Source: Paracoccaceae bacterium (GTDB lineage Bacteria; Pseudomonadota; Alphaproteobacteria; Rhodobacterales; Rhodobacteraceae). Taken from it: 24,140 bases of DNA. The notes under the pieces were generated by a model that worked only from the letters and a program-made list of their open reading frames with translations, made no database searches and was not told the DNA's origin. Made by a program: the position numbers and the translations under genes. The stretch covers positions 1 to 24,140 of the forward strand of contig DAOUQK010000013.1 in NCBI GenBank assembly GCA_030625695.1. Direction: 5' to 3'. Position 1 is the first letter of the stretch, and each line of letters begins with the position of its first letter. Of the stretch, positions 8,205 to 16,180 are shown piece by piece.

Positions 8205-8454
8205 CATCACTGCATTCCCGGCCAGCCATTGCTCTAACCCGTCTTTCAATGCGGCCATCTCCAACAACGGCCCCGCATCCTGTAACGGGTCCAGGCCCCA
8301 GATCAGGGTCGCGTAGTCAGTGGCGACAAAATCCAGCGGGTTCAGCCCGATTTCCTCTATCCGCCTGGTCAGGAGCAACCCCAGCGTCTGCATCGCATTT
8401 CGACCATCCTTTTGAGGCGACCCATTCGGGAATGGGGGCGGGTATCACGGGCAT
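8205..8454 (-). pseudogene. Remnant of ligase-associated DEXH-box helicase gene
   Basis: Two pieces on the - strand recall the long (around 800-residue) Lhr-like DEXH helicase that normally sits just upstream of pdeM. From the ATG at 8454 one frame reads MPVIPAPIPEWVASKGWSK, like the helicase N-terminus (Pro-rich, then a WFxxKGW-type segment). About 57 bases later the frame is lost. From about 8399 another frame reads NAMQTLGLLLTRRIEEIG, then DFVATDYATLIWGLDP and LEMAALKDGLEQWLAGNAVM, ending near 8205. That matches a segment in the last quarter of the helicase. After GNAVM the family text (normally continuing KRTF...) is lost. All helicase motor motifs are missing, so the gene cannot encode a working helicase. 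The match is from memory of the family and needs an alignment. Confidence 0.7.
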
Positions 8455-8479
8455 AAGATCAGCATATAAGCGCCTGACT

Positions 8480-8491
8480 GTTTTGCAAAAC
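8480..8491. repeat. Perfect 12-bp palindrome
   Basis: GTTTTGCAAAAC is self-complementary. It sits between the stop of the dehydrogenase gene (8494) and the start of the helicase remnant (8454), both on the - strand. It may be an operator left from the helicase gene; there is no direct proof of function. Confidence 0.35.
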
Positions 8492-8493
8492 TG

Positions 8494-9294
8494 TTAGGTG
8501 CGGGGGCGCAGGGCCTTGATGGTTGATTGCACCAGCCGGGGCAGGGTTGTGTCGGCCCCGTCGGGGGCTGCGTCCAGCGCACTTTCGACGTCTTTGACGA
8601 TGATCGCCAACGTGTTGTCGGGGGTCCAGCCGTCGCGGGAAAACTCGATGTCGTTCATGCCGGACGCGAACCAGTTTTGTCCGGATGAGGTGTGCAATAA
8701 CGCCAGCAAAGCGGTTTCATCCAGTCCTGCCTGATCGCCCCAGTCCAGAACCAGACGGGTCATTGCCATCGAAGACGCCGCCAGAAGGTTGTTCAGAACC
8801 TTGGCCTGCATGCCGCTGCCAAAGCCGCCCATGCGGTGAAAATGCGCGCCCATGGCATCGAATAATGGCTGGGCTTTGTTCAGATCATTGGTGTCACCGC
8901 CGAGCATGAAGGACAATCGCGCCTCGGTTGCGGCGACCCGCGCGCCGGACATGGGGGCATCCATCAGGGCGATATGTTGGGGCGTGCGGGGGCGTAAACC
9001 AGCCACATAGCGAGGTGATAAGGTTGAAGAAATGATCACGCGCGATAGGGTGGGGGCGGTGGTAAACCCTTGCGATTTGAACAAAACATCGTCGGTTTGC
9101 GGGATGTCGCGCACCACGGTGATCAGGGTTTCAAGATTGGATGCAAACCGCGCGGGATCGTCGGTCATGAAGGGTTCAAGATCGTCAAATTCGGAGGGCG
9201 GGCGCACATCGAAGCCGCGTGCGTCAAACCCTGCTGCACGCAGGGCTGCCAGCATGGGTGCGCCCATGCGGCCACAGCCGGCCACGCCAATCAT
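8494..9294 (-). CDS. NAD(P)-dependent oxidoreductase, 3-hydroxyisobutyrate dehydrogenase family
   Basis: The protein is a beta-hydroxyacid dehydrogenase-like enzyme of 266 residues, a little shorter than the usual 285-300. The N-terminal Rossmann motif GVAGCGRMG is at residues 3-11, the substrate block MDAPMSGA at 111-118, and the catalytic-site text GFGSGMQAKVLNNLL puts Lys165 and Asn169 in the expected places. VKDVESAL near residue 235 is the conserved C-terminal Lys-Asp pair. The acid substrate cannot be told from sequence. Its ATG overlaps the stop of the upstream ATPase gene (ATGA), so it is probably translated from the tad-locus transcript. A functional link to pili is not obvious. Confidence 0.85.
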   Translation of the reverse strand: MIGVAGCGRMGAPMLAALRAAGFDARGFDVRPPSEFDDLEPFMTDDPARFASNLETLITVVRDIPQTDDVLFKSQGFTTAPTLSRVIISSTLSPRYVAGLRPRTPQHIALMDAPMSGARVAATEARLSFMLGGDTNDLNKAQPLFDAMGAHFHRMGGFGSGMQAKVLNNLLAASSMAMTRLVLDWGDQAGLDETALLALLHTSSGQNWFASGMNDIEFSRDGWTPDNTLAIIVKDVESALDAAPDGADTTLPRLVQSTIKALRPRT

Positions 9295-10598
9295 TTAACG
9301 ATAACTTCGTCTTTCACGAACATGTTGGCCCAGGCCCGGTCAATCAGGTCCGGGGTCATCTGATAGGGGATACCTTCGAATTCGCAGATCGCGATCATTT
9401 GGTCGATCAGGAACACCGGCTGATAATTGGCGTAAACATTATCAATCGTCGGGTATTTCTTTTTCAACAGATGTACGAGCGTCGTTTCATCCAGGGGAAT
9501 GCCCTTTTTGCGCGCCACAAGTGCAAAAATCTTGAGATAGTTTTCCTGATTTGGCCCGTCGATTTTGATTTTGAAGAAAATACGCCGCAACGCCGCCTTG
9601 TCAAAAATCTCATTCGGGTGGAAGTTGGTTGAGAAAATTACCAGCGTATCAAACGGCACTTCGAATTTTTCGCCCGATTGCAGGCCAAGGATATCCTTGC
9701 TTTCTTCCAGCGGCACAATCCAGCGGTTGATCAGAGCCTGAGGCGATTCTTCCTGACGGCCAAGGTCGTCAACAATGAAGATGCCGCCGGTCGATTTCAA
9801 CTGCAACGGCGCCTGATAGGTCCGCGCGGTCGGGTTATAGACCAGATCAAGCATGTTCAGCGTCAATTCACCGCCGGTTACAACGGTGGGGCGTTCGCAG
9901 GCGACATAGCGGCTGTCGAAACGTCGGGTGCGGCGTAGCTGGTCGGGGGCATCGACCACCTGGTCGATCAGCGTATGCACAATTGGGTCGTAAACGGTGA
10001 TCACCTGACCTGCGTATTCAATCGCCCGGGGCACATAGACCTGATCGCCAAGCGCGTCACGAATACCGTTTGAGATTGAGGATTTACCGTTGCCGGGCGG
10101 GCCATACATCAGGATCGAACGACCGGCACTGACGGCGGGGCCAAGGTGGCTTAGCAGGCTGTCGGGCAAAACCAGGTGGCCCATGGCGTTGACCAATTGT
10201 TCGCGGGTGATCTGGATGTTCTTGATCGACTGGCGTTCGACCTGTTCTTTATAGATATGCAAAGGCACCGGCATGGCGCCAAAATATTCCGACTGACCAA
10301 GAGCATCCAGCGCCCGCGCCTTGCCAGCATCGGTCAGCTGATAGCCCATTTCATTGCCGGCCCCGGCGCTGAGCGTGCCTGTTGCCTCAAGCAGTTTCTG
10401 TTCGCGGGCAATATCAAGCAGTTCCTGCGAAATTGGTACTGGCAGGCCAAGCGCATCGGCAACCTTGGAAACGACGTTGACGTTTTTGCGGAAAATGGTC
10501 TTTAGCAGGATATCACGCATCATCACCGGCGGCAGTTGCATGTCATCCATGTTGCGCGGCGGCGGGGGGGCCAGAACGGCTGTGGGTTGCATATTCAT
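9291..10598 (-). CDS. AAA+ ATPase at the 3' end of the tad locus
   Basis: This 435-residue protein has a proline-rich start, then an N-terminal region (about residues 20-100) with helices and YQLTDAGKARALDAL, which reads like a winged-helix or helical recognition domain. The AAA+ core has Walker A GPPGNGKS at 166-173, Walker B GIFIVDDLGR at about 272-281, a sensor-1-like FSTN at 322-325, and a probable arginine-finger region ALRRIFFKIK at 336-345. The overall shape resembles MoxR/Mg-chelatase-like predicted ATPases. No membrane segment is visible. It follows the prepilin peptidase gene after a 144-base gap and overlaps the dehydrogenase gene by 4 bases. It is distinct from the secretion ATPase TadA and from TadZ. 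The function is unknown; a chaperone-like or regulatory role in pilus biogenesis is inferred from position only. Confidence 0.8.
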   Translation of the reverse strand: MNMQPTAVLAPPPPRNMDDMQLPPVMMRDILLKTIFRKNVNVVSKVADALGLPVPISQELLDIAREQKLLEATGTLSAGAGNEMGYQLTDAGKARALDALGQSEYFGAMPVPLHIYKEQVERQSIKNIQITREQLVNAMGHLVLPDSLLSHLGPAVSAGRSILMYGPPGNGKSSISNGIRDALGDQVYVPRAIEYAGQVITVYDPIVHTLIDQVVDAPDQLRRTRRFDSRYVACERPTVVTGGELTLNMLDLVYNPTARTYQAPLQLKSTGGIFIVDDLGRQEESPQALINRWIVPLEESKDILGLQSGEKFEVPFDTLVIFSTNFHPNEIFDKAALRRIFFKIKIDGPNQENYLKIFALVARKKGIPLDETTLVHLLKKKYPTIDNVYANYQPVFLIDQMIAICEFEGIPYQMTPDLIDRAWANMFVKDEVIVK

Positions 10599-10742
10599 CG
10601 GATGTGCCTGCCTTTTGCTCTTCAGATGTGCGGCGCTTCAAGTCGCCGGGGTATTTTTGCCCTTTTGGGTTACCGGGTGGTTACCGGGCAATTATGTCAT
10701 TTTTCCGAACTGTATCAGGCCCGGGTTTACGAAGTGGTACGA
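10599..10742 (-). other. Spacer between tadV and the ATPase gene, with a tandem repeat
   Basis: This 144-base gap is the longest in the distal tad gene run. It holds two tandem copies of GGTTACCGGG (10668-10677 and 10679-10688, + strand). The ATPase ATG is preceded (reading -) by AGGCAGG as a likely ribosome site. The gap could hold a separate promoter for the ATPase-dehydrogenase pair, but no convincing -35/-10 pair was fixed. Confidence 0.35.
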
Positions 10743-11249
10743 TTACCTGATGATCCATGCCCAAAGCCCGGCACCCATGATCAGATAGGCCGCCAGGGTT
10801 CCGCCCAAAGCCAACCCCATCGGAAATTTCTTGCCCATGTCCCAGCTTTTCCAATCCGGCGCGATGCGTCGCAGGGGCGAATGTTTGGCCAGCCTGTGGG
10901 TTACATAAGCCGCCAGCAAGTTGGCGGTGAAGATGACGATGATGAACCGCAAATCGGCGGGCGCTATAAAGGGGGCGGCGGCAGCGGCGAACTTGGCGTC
11001 GCCGGCCCCCATCACGCCTGCGGCGTTCAGCACGATGCCAAGCACCAGAACCCCAACCAATTGCACCAGACGAAACCCGTATTCCGGTAATGTCAAAGGG
11101 ATCAGACCGATCACCAGGAACACCACAGCCAATGCGATAACTGCCTGATTTGTAATGCGCATTTTGCTTATGTCGGTATAGGCGACATAGAAACAGATCG
11201 GCAATACAAAGGGCAGAAACCACCACGCCTGTTCAAGCGAAATGGCCAC
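10743..11249 (-). CDS. tadV: Prepilin peptidase TadV/CpaA (A24 family)
   Basis: This aspartic inner-membrane protease cleaves the leader of Flp prepilins. The 168-residue protein is almost entirely hydrophobic helices. The two family aspartates are visible: Asp26 in YTDISKMRI and Asp84 in GAGDAKF, the conserved GxGD site. It lacks the large cytoplasmic N-methylation domain of classical PilD, as usual for TadV/CpaA. Start is GTG at 11249, only 5 bases after the tadD-like gene, so coupled translation is likely. It would process the three Flp pilins encoded upstream in this locus. Confidence 0.92.
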   Translation of the reverse strand: MAISLEQAWWFLPFVLPICFYVAYTDISKMRITNQAVIALAVVFLVIGLIPLTLPEYGFRLVQLVGVLVLGIVLNAAGVMGAGDAKFAAAAAPFIAPADLRFIIVIFTANLLAAYVTHRLAKHSPLRRIAPDWKSWDMGKKFPMGLALGGTLAAYLIMGAGLWAWIIR

Positions 11250-11254
11250 TGGTC

Positions 11255-12103
11255 TTAGGCTTTCTCAAGCGCACGGAGCGAGCGGACGGCCTCTTCAAAG
11301 TGCTGCGGATGGGTGCTGATCGCCTCTCGCAAAAGACCTTTACCGGTCTCGACATCGCCCTGTTTGATCGCCGAAAGCGCCATGGTTTGCAGCAATTGCG
11401 CCCGCTCGATCTGAGACATCGGGATCACCGGAAGGGTGTATTTGCGTTGTGCGCCACGGGCCAGAACCAGATTGTTTTTGGCGGTGAAAAGTGTGGTATC
11501 CTGGCGGATCGCCTCTCCGAACAGACGTTCGGCATCGGTGAAATCGCCGCGGGTCAGTTTGGAATACCCCCAGTTGTTCATAACACCAGCAGGCCGCGTC
11601 GTCAGGCCAACAGCGGTTTCATAAAACGTATCGGCACGGCTCCAGTCGCTGTTGGCATCTGCCACCATCGCCTCAAGCCGATAGCGTTTAAAGGATTCGT
11701 GCGTCGGGGGCACGCTATCCAGTGTTTTTTTCGCTTTGCCCCAGTCGCCGTTGCGAATTTGCGCATCAGCCAGATCAACCATGTCGTCAGGTGTGGCGCC
11801 TTCCATTTTGACAAGTTTGCCCCAGGCGCTGACACCTTCGGTGACCCGGCGCGCGCGCACCAGCGACTTGGCCAGTCCACGTTGCAGGTCTATCCGGCCG
11901 GGTGTTGCTTTCAGGGCACGTTGAAAATAAGTGACCGCCTCGTTCGGGTCGGCGACTGTCAGCATCACATCGTTCAGATCATGCTCGTCCACCACATTGA
12001 CGTCCTGAAACGCGCGTTCAACGGTTTCATCAGCCTTTTGTGCACAACCAGCCAGAGTTAACCCACCTGCCAAGCACATCGGAATCAGGAAAAAATGGCG
12101 CAT
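11255..12103 (-). CDS. tadD: TadD-like TPR lipoprotein (first)
   Basis: This 282-residue protein starts with a lipoprotein signal; the lipobox LAGC puts the lipidated cysteine at residue 20. The mature part is built of tetratricopeptide-like helices, e.g. AVTYFQRALKATPGRIDLQRGLAKSLVRA, then NWGYSKLTRGDFTDAERLFGEAIRQDTTLFTAKNNLVLARG. In tad systems TadD is a TPR lipoprotein that assists secretin assembly at the outer membrane. The ATG at 12103 has AAGGA six bases upstream. It is preceded by a second, shorter TPR lipoprotein and followed by tadV, all on the same strand and tightly spaced. Confidence 0.85.
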   Translation of the reverse strand: MRHFFLIPMCLAGGLTLAGCAQKADETVERAFQDVNVVDEHDLNDVMLTVADPNEAVTYFQRALKATPGRIDLQRGLAKSLVRARRVTEGVSAWGKLVKMEGATPDDMVDLADAQIRNGDWGKAKKTLDSVPPTHESFKRYRLEAMVADANSDWSRADTFYETAVGLTTRPAGVMNNWGYSKLTRGDFTDAERLFGEAIRQDTTLFTAKNNLVLARGAQRKYTLPVIPMSQIERAQLLQTMALSAIKQGDVETGKGLLREAISTHPQHFEEAVRSLRALEKA

Positions 12104-12134
12104 TTTTGCGTCCTTTATACTGCCTTGCCTCAGA

Positions 12135-12713
12135 TCATGGTGTCTTACGGATCAGATAGTCACTGCTTCCCCGTCGCACCAATTTATATTCTTCTTCTTG
12201 TCCAGTGATATTATCAGCATTTTCCATTTTTACGAGGGCCAAGCGAAGATTATCGCGGATTGAGTCGTTTTGGCCATCATCCAGCGCATATGCCTTGCGC
12301 AAAACCTGTGTTGCCTCGCTTAATTCGTCCCGTTCCATCAATAAAACACCCAGATTGTTCCATGCCTCGGCCCAATCGGGTTCTTCCTTGACGGCACGGC
12401 GCAGCAATTCTTCGGATTGACCCAACCGGCCAAGGCCCAGATTTGCGGTGCCCATACCATTCAGGATCTCGGCCGACAGCCCATCGTCAAGTGCGGCGCG
12501 GGTAAACGAATTGAGCGCCAGTTCGTATTGTCCGGCCGCCATTAAGCGATGCGCCACTTCGATATTGTCGACCGCCGCCGCCTTGGATCGGTCGACGCCG
12601 GGGGCGTAAGGCCCGCCTTTGGTGTTGGAAATAGCGCGCGGAGCGCAAGAAGCCATCGCCGAGATAACGGCGATGGCAAGCAGGATGCGTCCTGTGTTCG
12701 TGAATGTTACCAA
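12135..12713 (-). CDS. TPR lipoprotein, TadD-like (second)
   Basis: This 192-residue protein has a short signal sequence ending in a lipobox AMASC (cysteine 23). It is followed by TPR helices: AHRLMAAGQYELALNSFTRA, GMGTANLGLGRLGQSEELLRRAVKEEPDWAEAWNNLGVLLM and ELSEATQVLRKAYAL. The start appears to be TTG at 12713, 14 bases after the tadC stop, since no in-frame ATG precedes the signal sequence. It is probably an outer-membrane-associated helper of the pilus machine, a paralogue in type of the neighbouring TadD. The two share architecture but little obvious sequence. Which of the two is the true TadD orthologue is uncertain. Confidence 0.78.
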   Translation of the reverse strand: MVTFTNTGRILLAIAVISAMASCAPRAISNTKGGPYAPGVDRSKAAAVDNIEVAHRLMAAGQYELALNSFTRAALDDGLSAEILNGMGTANLGLGRLGQSEELLRRAVKEEPDWAEAWNNLGVLLMERDELSEATQVLRKAYALDDGQNDSIRDNLRLALVKMENADNITGQEEEYKLVRRGSSDYLIRKTP

Positions 12714-12727
12714 AACTCTCGCGGCAA

Positions 12728-13720
12728 TTAATTGCCTCCCATGGATCCCAGGTTCGAGATGCCGTTGGCTGATGGACCCACAAGGATAACCAGCAACGGT
12801 GGAACCGTCAGCCCCATTGTGGCAAGTGTCATTTTGGTTGGCAACTTGTTTGCCGCTTCTTCTGCGCGCATGATGCGTTTATCGCGCATTTCGCTGGAGT
12901 ATACCCGCAAAGCGTCGGCAACTGAGGTGCCAAATGTGGCCGATTGGATCAGAACCGTGACAAATGACGACACATCCTGCACGCCACAGCGGTCACCCAT
13001 GTCGCGCAAGACTGCGGATTTCTCTTTACCGGCCTTCATTTCCTGGGCGACAACCTGAAATTCCTCTCCCATTGCCGGGTAAGACGCCTGAAGTTCACCG
13101 GCAACCCGGATAATGGATTGGTCAAGCGACTGTCCCGCCTCGACACAAACCAGCATCATGTCCAGCGCGTCGGGAAAGCCTGCGGCGATCTCTTCCTTGC
13201 GGGCCTCAACCCGACGGGTGACCCAGTATTTGGGCAGGAAATAGCCAACCCCACCAGGGCCGATCACGAACTTCAGGATGGTTAGCTGCTCCACTTCCTC
13301 ACCGTTGTTGGTCAGCATCCAGATATAGGCGGCCCCAGCGGCAAGACCGATAACCCCCAATAACATCTGCATAAAGTGGAAAAAGCGCACGGCGTCCTTT
13401 GAGTGATAGCCGGCCTGGCGCAGCTTCAGCTGCATGGCCGACAAATCTTCGGCGTCCTGTGGTTCAAGAAAGCTGGCGAATTTTTGCAACTTCTGGTTGG
13501 CGGCGGCATGGCGCAACTGGTCGTTTTTGCCTTTTACGTTTTTCTGACGATCTTTCGCCAGATTGCGCTGGAGCTTTTTCAACGGGTCTTCGGGTTGGTT
13601 CATCATCAATGGGATGACCAGAAGGATCATGAACAGACCCAAGGCTCCGACCACGATCAGAGGACCGAATTCGCCCAGGTTTTCGGTCAGGACATCGTTT
13701 ATTTGCGAAAGAAATTCCAT
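12728..13720 (-). CDS. tadC: Tad pilus inner-membrane platform protein TadC
   Basis: This 330-residue protein has the type II secretion F-type domain. An N-terminal membrane segment (about residues 18-38) is followed by a basic linker (KKLQRNLAKDRQKNVKGK), a second membrane segment near 115-135, and the cytoplasmic F-domain core with DALDMMLVCVEAGQSLDQSI. A terminal pair of hydrophobic segments ends in TVPPLLVILVGPSANG. Together with TadB it forms the inner-membrane base on which TadA acts. The start ATG at 13720 is preceded by GAGGAGG with 5 bases between, a very strong site. It sits 14 bases after tadB. Confidence 0.93.
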   Translation of the reverse strand: MEFLSQINDVLTENLGEFGPLIVVGALGLFMILLVIPLMMNQPEDPLKKLQRNLAKDRQKNVKGKNDQLRHAAANQKLQKFASFLEPQDAEDLSAMQLKLRQAGYHSKDAVRFFHFMQMLLGVIGLAAGAAYIWMLTNNGEEVEQLTILKFVIGPGGVGYFLPKYWVTRRVEARKEEIAAGFPDALDMMLVCVEAGQSLDQSIIRVAGELQASYPAMGEEFQVVAQEMKAGKEKSAVLRDMGDRCGVQDVSSFVTVLIQSATFGTSVADALRVYSSEMRDKRIMRAEEAANKLPTKMTLATMGLTVPPLLVILVGPSANGISNLGSMGGN

Positions 13721-13734
13721 GTCGTCCTCCTCTG

Positions 13735-14703
13735 TTATACTTTAATGTCGGTCAGCGTGCGCATGACGAACAAGTTGATGGTCAGCATGATGCCGACAAA
13801 GAAACAGGCCGGAATGAAATATTCGTGGTCCAGAACTTCGTCGTAATAGGTCGGGTCAGACACCATGATGACGCCCAGGCACATCAGTGGAAAGGCCGAC
13901 AGAAACTTGCCCGACCACTGTGCCTCGGCGGTGATGGCCTTGACCCGGCGGAACAGGCGGAAACGCGCACGGATCACCTGGGCCAAACCGGCCAGAATTT
14001 CCGCCAGGTTACCACCTGATTGCTGCTGGATGGTCACGGCCACGGCGAGGAACCGTAAATCCTGCATGTCCAGGCGTTCAGCCATTTCTTTCAGCGATTC
14101 GCCGACTTCACGGCCATAAGCGCTCTGGTCGGCAATGATGCCGAATTCAGTTGCCAACGGGTCTTCGATCTCTTTCGAAACAATGGTGATTGCCGAAGAA
14201 AACGGATGCCCGACCTTGAGAGAGCGCACCATCAGTTCAACCGCATCAGGCAGTTGCTCTTCGATCATTTCCATGCGTTTCTTGGCTTTGGAATTGACCC
14301 ACATATAGACCGATACAACCCCGATTCCGATCGAGGCAATCGCGCGGATCGCCGGTTCGGTTTCGGTGCCGATGGTCAGGCCGAGAAAGGCAATGACGGC
14401 CATACCGGCCATGATCAGGATCAACTGGCGCGGGGTAAAAGCAATTGCCGCCTTTTGCGCCTTTTCCGCCAAAAGCGAATAAAGCGGGATGGTGCGCGAT
14501 TTCATATGCTGCTGCATTTCTTTGCGCAGCTGTTCCAGCACTTGTTCGCGCGCGCCGCCTTTGGACAGCAGATCAAGACGTCGGTTGACCTTGCTGTTCA
14601 GGCTGATGGATTTGCCAAAAGCCACCAGATACAGGCCTTCAACCAGTGCCAGCACGCCAAGGAAAATTAGGCCATAGATAATTGGTTCTGCGCTCAGACT
14701 CAT
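13735..14703 (-). CDS. tadB: Tad pilus inner-membrane platform protein TadB
   Basis: This is the F-domain partner of TadC, 322 residues from the ATG at 14703. A membrane segment lies at about residues 8-26, two hydrophobic segments around 90-130, the F-domain core PDAVELMVRSLKVGHPFSSAITIVSKEI follows, then QQQSGGNLAEILAGLAQVIRAR, and terminal membrane segments end in NLFVMRTLTDIKV. I prefer the ATG at 14703, which overlaps the tadA stop as TGATG and has GAGG seven bases upstream. A GTG directly before it would add one residue. The overlap means tight coupling with tadA. Confidence 0.93.
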   Translation of the reverse strand: MSLSAEPIIYGLIFLGVLALVEGLYLVAFGKSISLNSKVNRRLDLLSKGGAREQVLEQLRKEMQQHMKSRTIPLYSLLAEKAQKAAIAFTPRQLILIMAGMAVIAFLGLTIGTETEPAIRAIASIGIGVVSVYMWVNSKAKKRMEMIEEQLPDAVELMVRSLKVGHPFSSAITIVSKEIEDPLATEFGIIADQSAYGREVGESLKEMAERLDMQDLRFLAVAVTIQQQSGGNLAEILAGLAQVIRARFRLFRRVKAITAEAQWSGKFLSAFPLMCLGVIMVSDPTYYDEVLDHEYFIPACFFVGIMLTINLFVMRTLTDIKV

Positions 14704-16160
14704 CACTGCACCTCTGTGTTGATGGGTTCGTAAATGGATGCGGGCAAATCAAAGCCCCACATCCGGAACCGTTCAGAATAATGGCTACGCACACCGGTGG
14801 CGGTGAAATGGCCAAGGATCTTGTTTTCCGGGGTCAGGCCGACGCGTTGAAACTTGAATATTTCCTGCATCGAAATCACATCGCCCTCCATCCCGGTTAT
14901 TTCGGTGATCGACGTCATCCGACGGGAACCATCCTGAAGGCGTGAAACCTGAACAATTAGGTTCACAGCCGATGAAATCTGCGCCCGCATCGCCTTGAGC
15001 GGCATATCAATTCCGGCCATGGCGATCATGTTTTCCAAACGGCTGATGCCGTCCCGGGCTGAGTTGGCGTGAATAGTGGTCATTGATCCATCGTGGCCGG
15101 TGTTCATGGCCTGCAACATGTCGATCACTTCTTCGCCACGGGTTTCGCCAACGATAATCCGGTCCGGGCGCATCCGCAGGGCGTTTTTCAGACAGTCGCG
15201 CGGGCTGACTTCGCCTTTGCCTTCAACGTTGGGCGGGCGGCTTTCCATCCGGCCTACGTGAACCTGTTGCAATTGCAATTCCGCCGTGTCTTCGATCGTC
15301 AGGATGCGTTCTTCGTTGTCGATGAACGATGACAACGCGTTCAGGGCGGTGGTTTTACCAGAACCGGTACCGCCCGAAACGATGATGTTCAGACGGGTGG
15401 ACACGGCAGCCTGAAGATAAGCGGCCATTTCTTCGGTGAAGGCGCCAAAACCCACCAGGTCATCAATGCCCAGCTTGTCCTTTTTGAATTTCCGAATGGA
15501 AACAAGGCTGCCATCAACCGCAACCGGCGGCACCATCGCGTTGAAACGCGAGCCATCCTCCAGGCGGGCGTCAACATAGGGGTTGGATTCATCGACGCGG
15601 CGACCCACGGCCGAGACAATCTTGTCGATGATCCGCATCAGGTGCTTTTCATCCTTGAAGGTAACGTCCGTCAGTTCCAGATTGCCGTCGCGTTCAACAA
15701 ATATCTGATGCGGCCCGTTGACCAGAATATCGTTGACCGTGTCATCCTTCAAAAGCGTTTCAAGCGGCCCAAGCCCTTTGACTTCGTCATACAGTTCCTT
15801 GTTCAGGGTGGTGCGGTCTTCCCGATTAAGAACAATACCTTTTTCTTCCAGCAACTCACCGGCGATAGAACTGATTTCAGCCCGCAATTCGGTCTCTTTG
15901 GCGTTTTCCAACGCGGCCAGGTTCAGGTTTTCCAAAAGCGAACGATGCAGCTCGACCTTAATCTCGCCCATCCGCTCTTTGCGCTTGCGTTCCTTGTCCT
16001 GCGGCACCGTATCGCCACTTTGCATTTTCAACGGTTTGCGCATGGTCGACGCCGGATGCGGTGCAATCTCGGAGGAGGCCGATTTGGCGGCATCCTCCTT
16101 GGCGATCTTAGGTTGCTCCAATGCAGCTTTGGCTGCGGATTTTCTATATTTGGAAAACAT
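14703..16160 (-). CDS. tadA: Tad pilus secretion ATPase TadA/CpaF
   Basis: This is the hexameric cytoplasmic ATPase that powers Flp pilus extension (and, in some systems, retraction). With the start at 16160 the protein is 485 residues. Walker A GGTGSGKT is at 263-270, the Asp box TIEDTAELQL at 288-297, the atypical Walker B PDRIIVGETRGEE at 332-344, and the His box GHDGSMTTIHANS at about 355-367. The N-terminal 60 residues are charged and low complexity. A longer in-frame opening reaches 16301 but runs into the end of tadZ and lacks family character, so MFSKYRK is the better start. It lies 20 bases after tadZ and overlaps tadB. Confidence 0.96.
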   Translation of the reverse strand: MFSKYRKSAAKAALEQPKIAKEDAAKSASSEIAPHPASTMRKPLKMQSGDTVPQDKERKRKERMGEIKVELHRSLLENLNLAALENAKETELRAEISSIAGELLEEKGIVLNREDRTTLNKELYDEVKGLGPLETLLKDDTVNDILVNGPHQIFVERDGNLELTDVTFKDEKHLMRIIDKIVSAVGRRVDESNPYVDARLEDGSRFNAMVPPVAVDGSLVSIRKFKKDKLGIDDLVGFGAFTEEMAAYLQAAVSTRLNIIVSGGTGSGKTTALNALSSFIDNEERILTIEDTAELQLQQVHVGRMESRPPNVEGKGEVSPRDCLKNALRMRPDRIIVGETRGEEVIDMLQAMNTGHDGSMTTIHANSARDGISRLENMIAMAGIDMPLKAMRAQISSAVNLIVQVSRLQDGSRRMTSITEITGMEGDVISMQEIFKFQRVGLTPENKILGHFTATGVRSHYSERFRMWGFDLPASIYEPINTEVQ

Positions 16161-16180
16161 GGTGATAGCCCCGTTAAAAA

